Assembly: GCF_916700565.1 (NCBI RefSeq)
Contig: NZ_CAKAKO010000001.1
Coordinates: 62,001 to 126,000 of the forward strand
DNA: 64,000 nt
Direction: 5' to 3'
From: Xenophilus sp. Marseille-Q4582
GTDB taxonomy: Bacteria; Pseudomonadota; Gammaproteobacteria; Burkholderiales; Burkholderiaceae_C
The notes under the pieces are model-generated. The model saw only the letters and a list, made by a program, of their open reading frames with translations. It was not told the DNA's origin and searched no databases. The translations under genes were made by a program, and so were the position numbers. Of this stretch, positions 35,146 through 42,630 are shown piece by piece (positions within the stretch are counted from its first letter, which is position 1; each line of letters opens with the position of its first letter).

Positions 35146-36471
35146 TCAGAAGGTGTATCTCAGTCCCACATGTGCGCTGTTGCCTCTGAGGCGGAACAGG
35201 CCGATGTTGGCGCGCTGATGAAAGACTTCCGCGCGTGCAATCACTTGCCAGCGCCCCTGGAACGGGGCCGAGAGATAGCTCAGGTTGAGCTGGCTGCGGG
35301 TCAGCCGCCGGCGTACGTCGCCGAACAGGATGCTGTAGAACTCGGCATCCCGGCTGTGGGCGTAGGAGGCCTGCATCTCGACCTGCCCCCAGGCTGAAAG
35401 ATCCATGCGGTAGCCGACGGCAAGGTCCTGCCGGTATTGCGTGCCGCCGGGCCTTTCGCCGCGGGCCCGGTCTTCCCCGGCGCGCGCCAGCAGCGTCCAG
35501 CGATGCCTGCCATGGGCGCAAACGCCCGCGAGCTGCAGGGCGTGCATGTCGCTGAGCAGTCCGTCCTGCGTGGGGTGATGCCGCCATTCACGCTCCACGC
35601 TTCCCTGGATGCGGCACGGCCATGCGCTTTGGAGCCCGAAGCGCTGATCGATGCCCACCGCGGCGCGCTCCCGCTGGAAAAGCGCACTGCCGCCGTAGTT
35701 GTAGTCGAGCGTCGAGATCGCAAGGAACCATTGCCGGGCGGACGACGGGGTGTCGCTGCCGCCGAAGCTCAGCATGGCGTCGGCTTGCCATTGGCGAGAG
35801 CCCGCAGCGCTGAAGTCTGGCGTGTTGCGCTGCCGCCAGTCCAGCAGCGTGGAGAGCACCATGCCCTGACCGAGCGCGTGACTGCTTTCCAGCCGGGCCT
35901 CCACCAGGTGGCTGGAGGATGGCTGCGGCAAGGACTGGGGGGCCAGCTCCAGCGTGACGGGGGTTTCTCCAGGGATGTTGAAGGTCAGGCCTCGTACGGA
36001 CGGGCCGGCATTGGCGTTGCTTTCCCGGCCCGTGAGCAGGCTGACTTCGCCGCGCCACCGATGCCTGGACAGGTTGCGTTCCGGCGGCGGGGCGATGGCC
36101 GCGATCAACTGCCGCGCCCGCGCATCGGGTGCCAGCTCGCGCTCGATGAAGGATAGTACGGCCAGCGACTCATCGAAACGCCCCAGTGCGCGCACCACCC
36201 TGGCGTAGTCCAGCCAGGCGGCGACGTCGTTGGGATGCAACATGACATGCCGCTCGATCAGCGGAAAGGCTTCAGTGAAGCGTTGCGCGGCGATTAGCGA
36301 GGCGAAGTCCGTCTCATTTGGGCCGACTGCTCCCCCTGCTCCGCTCGCCTGCTCGCTCTTTTGGCGGGTAGCAGGCGTGCTGTCTTCAGGATGTCCTTGA
36401 AGCGTCTGCGACTGCGCCGATGCGGTGAACACCAGCAGCGCAAGCGCCCATCCTGGTAGGAATCCGTTCAT
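35146..36471 (-). CDS. TPR and beta-barrel outer-membrane protein
   Basis: This 441-aa protein starts at ATG 36471 with a signal peptide (NGFLPGWALALLVFTASAQS). A short TPR-like helical segment (ERHVMLHPNDVAAWLDYARV) is followed by alternating strands ending in VGLRYTF, the C-terminal Phe typical of outer-membrane barrels. It lies downstream of the FecR and CHASE2 genes on the same strand. Similar TPR-barrel proteins act in polymer export or surface-lipoprotein delivery. A specific role cannot be assigned. Confidence 0.7.
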   Translation of the reverse strand: MNGFLPGWALALLVFTASAQSQTLQGHPEDSTPATRQKSEQASGAGGAVGPNETDFASLIAAQRFTEAFPLIERHVMLHPNDVAAWLDYARVVRALGRFDESLAVLSFIERELAPDARARQLIAAIAPPPERNLSRHRWRGEVSLLTGRESNANAGPSVRGLTFNIPGETPVTLELAPQSLPQPSSSHLVEARLESSHALGQGMVLSTLLDWRQRNTPDFSAAGSRQWQADAMLSFGGSDTPSSARQWFLAISTLDYNYGGSALFQRERAAVGIDQRFGLQSAWPCRIQGSVEREWRHHPTQDGLLSDMHALQLAGVCAHGRHRWTLLARAGEDRARGERPGGTQYRQDLAVGYRMDLSAWGQVEMQASYAHSRDAEFYSILFGDVRRRLTRSQLNLSYLSAPFQGRWQVIARAEVFHQRANIGLFRLRGNSAHVGLRYTF

Positions 36472-36664
36472 CACACGAACCGCACCTGCGAAGCACTGAC
36501 AAAATCTACCAAGGTGGTACGGCTCAGGGAAGCGCGGCTTGGGGAGGGGTTTCAACGACCAACGACAGTCGGAAATCGAAGACCTGAACACGCCATACGA
36601 GGGGCGTGCATGGCAACGTCGACGAGAGTGGGAAGAAGCGTCGTGTCAGCAAGCGGATGGGACG

Positions 36665-38074
36665 TCATCGGGTCCAAGCGGTAGCTCCATACAGGAGGAT
36701 GCCTGGCGTCAGCGTGTGTTCGAAGGCATATCCGGCTTGCTGCCCCCTGTTGGCCAGAGCCCCGCTGAGCCGCATGGTCTGTCCGTAGTAGTCGGAGAGG
36801 AAGCGGCCGTCCGACTCGATCTTGCCGACAGCACTCATGCTCACGACGCCCGCGTTGGCGGGCGCGACGTCCAGGTAGGTGGCAAAACGCTGCGTGTCGA
36901 AATTCATCGACAGCCCTGCGCCCGTGACGGTGGCAGGGGTCAGGGTGTTGTTGGTCAGCGAATACACCTCATACCTGGACAGGGCAAAGGTGGCCTGGCC
37001 TCCGGTGATGGGCAGGGCTCGCGAGCTATTCGAGCGCAGCAAGCCAAATACGGCATTCCCGCCCGCGGCTTCATCGCGGCCGGGTCGCCGTTGGCTCGCG
37101 TAGCTGCTGCTGGCATCGGCCGGGTCCGCGTACGCGGCCCAGCGTCCCCACCAGATCTGGGGGTTGTCCTCGGCCGCAAGCGTGATCGGTTCGGCCACCA
37201 CCGGGGGCCTGGTGGGGATTTCGGTGGGCGGCTTCGGAGAAACTTCCAGGTCCGTGTCATCACGCGACTTCAGCGCGACCGGAATGACTTCCGCCCATTG
37301 CTCGGCGCGGCTGGTCGTCACGCTTTCCGCCGCCAGCGCGGAGGCCTGGTGCTTGGTCACTTCGCGAGCATCCGACAGCACGACGGTGTTGTGCGTCCCG
37401 GCGGTCTGCGTGGATGGATTCTCTGTGGTTTGTACGTCCAGGCGCCTGGGTACCAGATGGGCCACGGGATCCATGGCCCCTGCCTGGATCGCATAAAGCC
37501 CGCGGCCCTGCTCGTCTAACTCCAATGCCGCTGCACCTGCGCAGGGGCCCAGCGCTGAGGCGGAGCACCCTCTCCCCAGCGGCGACATGATGATCGCCCC
37601 CTGGAACAGGCTCGCCCGCGTCAGATCCTCGGTCGTCTGCACGTTGAAGTCCGTGCCCCGGATGCCGATGGCCGCCACGGGCGTGTTGATGCGGAAGCGG
37701 TCCTTGGTCGCTTCGCCCGCCTTGCCCGTGATGGAGCGCAGGGCCCCCTCCTGCAGGAAGAACCGGATGCGGTTCTGGCTCGGGTCGTTGGGGGCGTAGG
37801 TGTAGTCGTCGATGCGCAGGCGCGTCATCGGCCGCACCGCGACGGCCGCGCCATCGATGAAGCGGATGTGCAGGTGGCCGTTGTCGCTGGTCTCGATCTG
37901 CTGGCCGGGCATGACGGCGCTGCCGCGGCGCAGCACGGTGCCGGCCTCGGGGCCGCTGGTGATGCGCGCCTCTCCGATCATGAACGTGACTTCACCCGCG
38001 CGGTCGGGGACGGCCGCGTGGGCGGCCAAGGCCCAGGACAGGGCTGCAATGAGAGGCAGGCACGCTGTTTTCAT
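36665..38074 (-). CDS. FecR-domain secreted protein
   Basis: This 469-aa protein has a signal peptide (KTACLPLIAALSWALAAHA) and a FecR domain at about 40-150 (GEVTFMIGEARI, GHLHIRFIDGAAVAVRP, RFRINTPVAAIGIRGTDF). The remaining 300 residues are of unknown fold. ATG 38074 overlaps the stop of the CHASE2 gene (ATGA), so the two are coupled. FecR domains of this type are periplasmic and are often found with CHASE2 proteins, where they may sense or scaffold envelope components. Confidence 0.85.
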   Translation of the reverse strand: MKTACLPLIAALSWALAAHAAVPDRAGEVTFMIGEARITSGPEAGTVLRRGSAVMPGQQIETSDNGHLHIRFIDGAAVAVRPMTRLRIDDYTYAPNDPSQNRIRFFLQEGALRSITGKAGEATKDRFRINTPVAAIGIRGTDFNVQTTEDLTRASLFQGAIIMSPLGRGCSASALGPCAGAAALELDEQGRGLYAIQAGAMDPVAHLVPRRLDVQTTENPSTQTAGTHNTVVLSDAREVTKHQASALAAESVTTSRAEQWAEVIPVALKSRDDTDLEVSPKPPTEIPTRPPVVAEPITLAAEDNPQIWWGRWAAYADPADASSSYASQRRPGRDEAAGGNAVFGLLRSNSSRALPITGGQATFALSRYEVYSLTNNTLTPATVTGAGLSMNFDTQRFATYLDVAPANAGVVSMSAVGKIESDGRFLSDYYGQTMRLSGALANRGQQAGYAFEHTLTPGILLYGATAWTR

Positions 38075-40008
38075 GGTGTCATCCTGTGATCGGAAATCGT
38101 AGGCTTCTCGTCCAGTGCTGCGAATACCTCGCGCGGCTCGCTCAAGCCTTCCAGAAGGAATACGCCCTGGCTGCGGTGCAGGTGGCGCGGCAGCCGAGCG
38201 GCGATTATCGGCCCGATAAGCACGCCTTGGGCCAGTTCGGCCGTCAGCTGTTGCAACCGGATCGCCACCGTCACCGCCTGCCCCAGCGCGGTGTGGTTGC
38301 GGCGCGAAGCGGGGCCGAAGGAGCCGATGAGCACGCGGCCCTGTTCGATGCCCACGCCGACGGCCAGGGGCTCCAGGTCGGCCGCAGGCTGGGGCAGCAG
38401 GTCGGCGGCGAATCGGACGATCTGGTGCGCCGCGCGCAGGATGTATTGCGGATCGGCGCTGCGGGGCCAGGAGGCCAGGACCGCGTCGCCCACGTATTCC
38501 TCGATGGTCCCGCCGTGCTCCTCCACGGCCTGCGCACACAGACTGAAGAACAGGTGCAGCACGTGCGCCGATTCCTCGGCCGGGCGCCGTTCGCACCAGG
38601 CCGAGAAGTTGCGGATGTCGGCATGCAGCAGCACCAGCTCCGCATGTTGCGCGTCCAGTTCATTGGCCGGCACGCGGAAGGCGATGGCTTGGGCCGTGGA
38701 GCGCGGCAGGTAGCTGGCCAGGTTGTTGTAGACCAGTTCGCGTTCGTGTCGCGTGATGGCCAGCTCGGCGGCCCCCAGGCCCATGCCGGTCAGGGTGGCG
38801 AAGGCGGCCGGCAAGGTGGCGCCCACCCACAGGTGCTGCTCGATCAGCAGCCAGCCCTGCAGGCCGTACAGGCCCAGCGCCAGCAACAGGCCCGCCACGG
38901 GCAGGATGACGACCAGCGCCCGCCCGCGCCGCATCGACAGGGCCAGCAGCGCCAGCGCGGCCACGGCCGCCGCCAGCACCTGGCCCAGCCGCTCGCCGCG
39001 CGGCACGTAGGGCGTGCGGTCGTCCAGCAGCGCCGAAATGAGCTGCGTGTGCACTTCCACGCCCGACACCGTGCCCCCCAGCGGGGTGGGCACCGCGTCG
39101 GCGATGCCGAGGGCCGTGGCACCCACCAGGGCCCAGCTGCCGCGCAGCAGCTCGGCGGGCGCCTTGCCCTGCAGCACGTCGGCCGCCGAGATGGAAATGA
39201 AGGCCGAGCGGGCCTTGGCGTAGGAAGCCAGCCACTCGCCGTTCGCGCCCAACGGTACCGAAATGCCCGGCAGCTGGGGATGGGCGATGTGCCACGCCGG
39301 CTCGAGCAGGCCGGCGCCCGGGGTGACGGTGAGCGTGGGGGGCAGGTCGCTGGCGCGCAGCAGCGCCGCCAAGGTCAGCGACGGGTAGACCTTGCCGTCG
39401 AAGCACATGAGGGCCGGCACGCCGCGCACCGTTCCGTCAGGGCTCACGGTGGGGGTGATGTGGCCCGCCGCCGCGCCGCTGATGTTCTCGCTGATGCCGA
39501 GGTAGCCGCGCGCCGCCACCGTATAGGGGCCGCAGCCCGGGCTGTCCAGCGGCGCGGCCAGCCGGCCCACGCGTGGCGGGAAATGCACGTCCTCGTCGCT
39601 CACCAGCACCTGCCCCAGCACCAGCGGCAGCGAACGCGCCGCCAGCGACAGCTGCGCGTCGCCTTCGCGTGCGTCGGGCAGCACGATGTCGAAGGCGACC
39701 AGGCCGGTCTCCATCGCATGCAGGCGCTCGGCCAGCTCGGCCAGGCGTTCGCGCGGCCAGGGCCAGGGGCCGATCTGCGCCAGGCTCTTTTCATCGATGT
39801 CGACGATGACGACGCGCCGTTCGGCCTGCGGCAGGGGCGAGGCGCGCCACCAGAAGCCGGCCGTGCGGTCGTCGATGCCGCTGCTGAAAGCGGGCCAGGC
39901 CCACTGCAGGCCGCAAACGCCCAGCGCCACGAGCAGGAGGACGAGCACGCGCAGACGCCAGCGCGCGAGCCTGGCGTCCAGGGCGGGGGGGCGCGCGCCG
40001 AACATCAT
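38071..40008 (-). CDS. CHASE2-domain class III nucleotide cyclase, atypical active site
   Basis: This 645-aa membrane protein has one N-terminal helix, a periplasmic CHASE2 domain (about 45-330), a cluster of helices (about 340-420) and a class III cyclase domain (about 450-625). Both metal-binding aspartates are present, in HADIRNFS (near 460) and YVGDAVLASW (near 507). The purine-selecting Lys of adenylyl cyclases is Glu (EEYVGD). The transition-state Asn of VNxAxR is Thr (AVTVAIRL), though the Arg remains. It may make cGMP, work weakly, or be only a sensor. It is divergent from the Crp-family gene. Confidence 0.85.
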   Translation of the reverse strand: MMFGARPPALDARLARWRLRVLVLLLVALGVCGLQWAWPAFSSGIDDRTAGFWWRASPLPQAERRVVIVDIDEKSLAQIGPWPWPRERLAELAERLHAMETGLVAFDIVLPDAREGDAQLSLAARSLPLVLGQVLVSDEDVHFPPRVGRLAAPLDSPGCGPYTVAARGYLGISENISGAAAGHITPTVSPDGTVRGVPALMCFDGKVYPSLTLAALLRASDLPPTLTVTPGAGLLEPAWHIAHPQLPGISVPLGANGEWLASYAKARSAFISISAADVLQGKAPAELLRGSWALVGATALGIADAVPTPLGGTVSGVEVHTQLISALLDDRTPYVPRGERLGQVLAAAVAALALLALSMRRGRALVVILPVAGLLLALGLYGLQGWLLIEQHLWVGATLPAAFATLTGMGLGAAELAITRHERELVYNNLASYLPRSTAQAIAFRVPANELDAQHAELVLLHADIRNFSAWCERRPAEESAHVLHLFFSLCAQAVEEHGGTIEEYVGDAVLASWPRSADPQYILRAAHQIVRFAADLLPQPAADLEPLAVGVGIEQGRVLIGSFGPASRRNHTALGQAVTVAIRLQQLTAELAQGVLIGPIIAARLPRHLHRSQGVFLLEGLSEPREVFAALDEKPTISDHRMTP

Positions 40009-40042
40009 GGCCGTGAATTTAAGGCTCTCTTGCGACAGCGCA

Positions 40043-40058
40043 TGTGCGGCTGGTCACA
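40043..40058. promoter_or_regulatory. CRP-like operator between cyclase and regulator genes
   Basis: TGTGCGGCTGGTCACA matches TGTGA-N6-TCACA with one mismatch. Its centre is 30.5 bp upstream of a GATAAT -10 candidate (40081-40086) for the regulator gene, nearly the same geometry as at the S-layer promoter. It may give autoregulation and also control the divergent cyclase operon. Confidence 0.55.
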
Positions 40059-40108
40059 ACTGAGCGCAATCTATTACTCCGATAATCTTCGGCCGGCTGC
40101 AGGTCCCC

Positions 40109-40885
40109 GTGCCCTCAGCCTCTTTTTGTTTGTTTCCGGACCAGAACTTAGCCCCGCTTCTTCGCGTGCCCATCCTGAATGTCGTTGCCCGTGGCCTGCC
40201 GTTGCTCGACGGCCTGCCGGATGAGGCGCTGGAAAAGACGGCCAGTCAGATGACGGAGCAGGCGTTCGCGCGCCGGGCGGTGATCCTCAAGAAGAACGAG
40301 CCGGCACACGGCTTGTTCTTTCTGATCGACGGGCGCCTGCAGGCGGTAGATTTCACGCTCGACGGGCGCGAGGTGGGCCTGTTCTTCATCGAGGCCAAGC
40401 AGACCTTCGGCGAGCTGGCGCTGGCCGACGACGGGCTGCAGCCCGAGTTCGTGATCTCCGTGGCGCAGTCGCGCGTGGCCTTCCTGCCGGCGCCCGCGGC
40501 GCGCGAGCTGCTGGCGCGCTACCCGTCGGTGGCCAACGGCGTGCTGCGGCGCATTGCGCAGCGGCTGCGCTCGGTGACGGACCAGCGCACGCTGATCGCG
40601 CTGCCCAATCCCATGCAGCGCATCTGCGTGCAGCTGGTCAAGCTCAGCACCCGCCAGGCGGACGCCAATGGCGGGGGCAACAGGCTGGTGCTGGTGCGCC
40701 AGATCCCCACGCACCAGGAGATCGCGATCATGGTCAACACCAGCCGCGAGACGGTGACGCGGGTGTTTCAGGCGCTGGTCAACAAGGGGGTGATCCAGCG
40801 CGCGGGCAACGACGTGGAGGTCACCGACCCGCAGTACCTGGAAGACCTCGCAGCAGGGAAGATCGAGCCGCCCAAGCTGTCCTGA
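40109..40885 (+). CDS. Crp/Fnr family transcription regulator
   Basis: This 258-aa protein has a cyclic-nucleotide-type beta roll (about 30-145), a dimer helix and a winged helix (about 180-240). The recognition helix SRETVTRVF keeps the Arg-Glu...Arg set that reads TGTGA in CRP. In the phosphate-binding cassette GELALADDGLQPEFV, the Arg-Ser that contacts cAMP phosphate in CRP is missing, so cAMP may not be the ligand. The start is GTG 40109, with AGG 8 bases upstream; GTG 40166 is an alternative. It probably regulates the S-layer gene and itself. Confidence 0.88.
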   Translation: MPSASFCLFPDQNLAPLLRVPILNVVARGLPLLDGLPDEALEKTASQMTEQAFARRAVILKKNEPAHGLFFLIDGRLQAVDFTLDGREVGLFFIEAKQTFGELALADDGLQPEFVISVAQSRVAFLPAPAARELLARYPSVANGVLRRIAQRLRSVTDQRTLIALPNPMQRICVQLVKLSTRQADANGGGNRLVLVRQIPTHQEIAIMVNTSRETVTRVFQALVNKGVIQRAGNDVEVTDPQYLEDLAAGKIEPPKLS

Positions 40886-40919
40886 GCCCCGGCTGCAGCC
40901 CCGGTGATGAGGGGCAGGG

Positions 40920-41663
40920 TCACTCGGCCAGTTCGTTCACATGCGTGCCCGGCTCCAGCCGGCGCATGTTGGCCACGCGGCCGTCTTCCAGGTGCACGAT
41001 CAGGTTGCACTCCTTTTCCAGCAGCTTGGGTGAGTGTGAGGCCAGCACCAGGATGCCGGCGCTCGTGATCATGTCCTTCATGCGCTGCTCGGCCTTGGCG
41101 CGGAATTCCGCGTCGCTCACGGACAGCCATTCGTCCATGAGCAGGATGTCGGCCTGCACGCTGGTGGAAATGGAGAAGGCCAGGCGCATGGCCATGCCGG
41201 TGGAGTACGTGCGCACGGGCATGGCCAGGTACTCGCCCAGGCCACTGAATTCACAGATCGAAGGCGTGAGCCGGTCGATCTCGCGCTTGGTCAGGCCCAT
41301 GACCAGCCCGCGCAACGTGATGTTCTCGAAACCCGTGGCCTCGGGCTCGATGCCCAGGCCGGGGTCGATCAGGCTGGCCACGCGGCCTTCGCGGATGAAG
41401 CGCCCGCCCGCCGGGTTGTACACCCCGGCCAGGGTGCGCAGCAGGGTCGACTTGCCGGCGCCGTTGTGGCCGATCAGGCCCACCCGGTCGCCGTTCTTGA
41501 GTTCGAGGTTGATGCCGCGCAGCCCCTGCACGATGGTGACCCCCGTCTCCTTGCCGAAGCGCCCGCCGCTGACCGATGCGGCCACCGTCTTGCGCAGCGA
41601 ACTGGCGCCGGCGCCATAGATGGGAAAGTGGACGGACACGTCCTGCAGCGAGATGCGAGCCAT
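40920..41663 (-). CDS. Third polysaccharide exporter ATPase, short form (Wzt3)
   Basis: This 247-aa ABC ATPase has GLIGHNGAGKST near residue 60, YSTGMAMRLAF, ILLMDEWLSVSD and LASHSPKLL. It lacks the C-terminal extension of Wzt1 and Wzt2, so recognition of a chain end is not expected. This is the KpsT/RfbB or TagH type. It lies 18 bases downstream of its permease. The Asp-Glu of Walker B is intact. Confidence 0.92.
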   Translation of the reverse strand: MARISLQDVSVHFPIYGAGASSLRKTVAASVSGGRFGKETGVTIVQGLRGINLELKNGDRVGLIGHNGAGKSTLLRTLAGVYNPAGGRFIREGRVASLIDPGLGIEPEATGFENITLRGLVMGLTKREIDRLTPSICEFSGLGEYLAMPVRTYSTGMAMRLAFSISTSVQADILLMDEWLSVSDAEFRAKAEQRMKDMITSAGILVLASHSPKLLEKECNLIVHLEDGRVANMRRLEPGTHVNELAE

Positions 41664-41681
41664 GGGCCAGGTCGGTGGGCG

Positions 41682-42485
41682 CTAGAGCCAGTAAACGATG
41701 CGGCGGCGGTGCTTGGAGAACAGGTAGGCGGCTGCCACGATGTTCACCGCCGTCCACGCCAGCATGCCCAGCCAGGTGCCCGCCGACGGCGCGTGGCCCA
41801 GCAGCGGGGCGCGCAGCAGGTCGAGCAATTGCGCCAGTGGGTTCCACAGCACGTACTGGGCGCGGTCCGGCAGGTTCTCCGGCATCCAGAACACGGGCGT
41901 GAGGAACATCAGGAATTGCATGACGCTGATCACGATCTGCGCCACGTCGCGAAAACGCGCCGATACCATGCCCAGCAACAGGCCCAGTGCATGCGCGTTG
42001 ACCAGCGCCAGCAGCATGCCGGGGATGAACAGCAGCATGTTCCAGGACAGCGGCACGCCCGCCCACCAGGCCACCGGCACGTAGAGCACGATCTGGTGTG
42101 CGAGCTGGATGGTGTTGCGCGCCGTACTGCGCCACACGAACATGGCGACCGGGAAGTGCCCCTGCTTGAGGTAGTTCGACGACAGGATGAAGATGTTGCA
42201 GGCATCCACCACCAGGGCGTTGAAGAAACTCCAGAAGATGATGCCCAGCGCCAGGTGCGGAAAGTAGCGGCCCAGGTCGGTGCCGAACAGGCCGCTGTAG
42301 AGCGGCCCCATGCCGGCGATCATCACGCCCATGCTCAGCGTGAGCCAGAAGGGCCCGAGGATCGAGCGCCGGTAGCGCAGCAGGATGTCGAACCACGCCA
42401 TCGTCCACCACACGTCCACCCGGCGCGTGCCTTCCCACCAGTCGGCCCAGGCGCTGCGATGAAGGTTCGAATAGGCAGTGGTCAT
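41682..42485 (-). CDS. Third polysaccharide ABC-2 exporter permease (Wzm3)
   Basis: This 267-aa permease has YRRSILGPFWLTLSMGVMIAGMG near the N-terminus and further hydrophobic segments (FLTPVFWMPENLPDRAQYVLWNP), typical of ABC-2 exporters. It is first in a two-gene minus-strand unit with Wzt3. The sequence is clearly distinct from Wzm1 and Wzm2, so the substrate may be a different glycan. Confidence 0.92.
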   Translation of the reverse strand: MTTAYSNLHRSAWADWWEGTRRVDVWWTMAWFDILLRYRRSILGPFWLTLSMGVMIAGMGPLYSGLFGTDLGRYFPHLALGIIFWSFFNALVVDACNIFILSSNYLKQGHFPVAMFVWRSTARNTIQLAHQIVLYVPVAWWAGVPLSWNMLLFIPGMLLALVNAHALGLLLGMVSARFRDVAQIVISVMQFLMFLTPVFWMPENLPDRAQYVLWNPLAQLLDLLRAPLLGHAPSAGTWLGMLAWTAVNIVAAAYLFSKHRRRIVYWL

Positions 42486-42630
42486 GCGAGGCGATAGAGG
42501 CGAACCCGGTATTCTATCGACGGGGTTCTGACGCCTCAGGGACGGGCGCCCGCCCAGGGATAATCGCGGGCTTTGCCCGTCCCGACGGCCTTTGGACCGC
42601 CTCCCGGCTGCTGCGCACGACCGACCGCCC

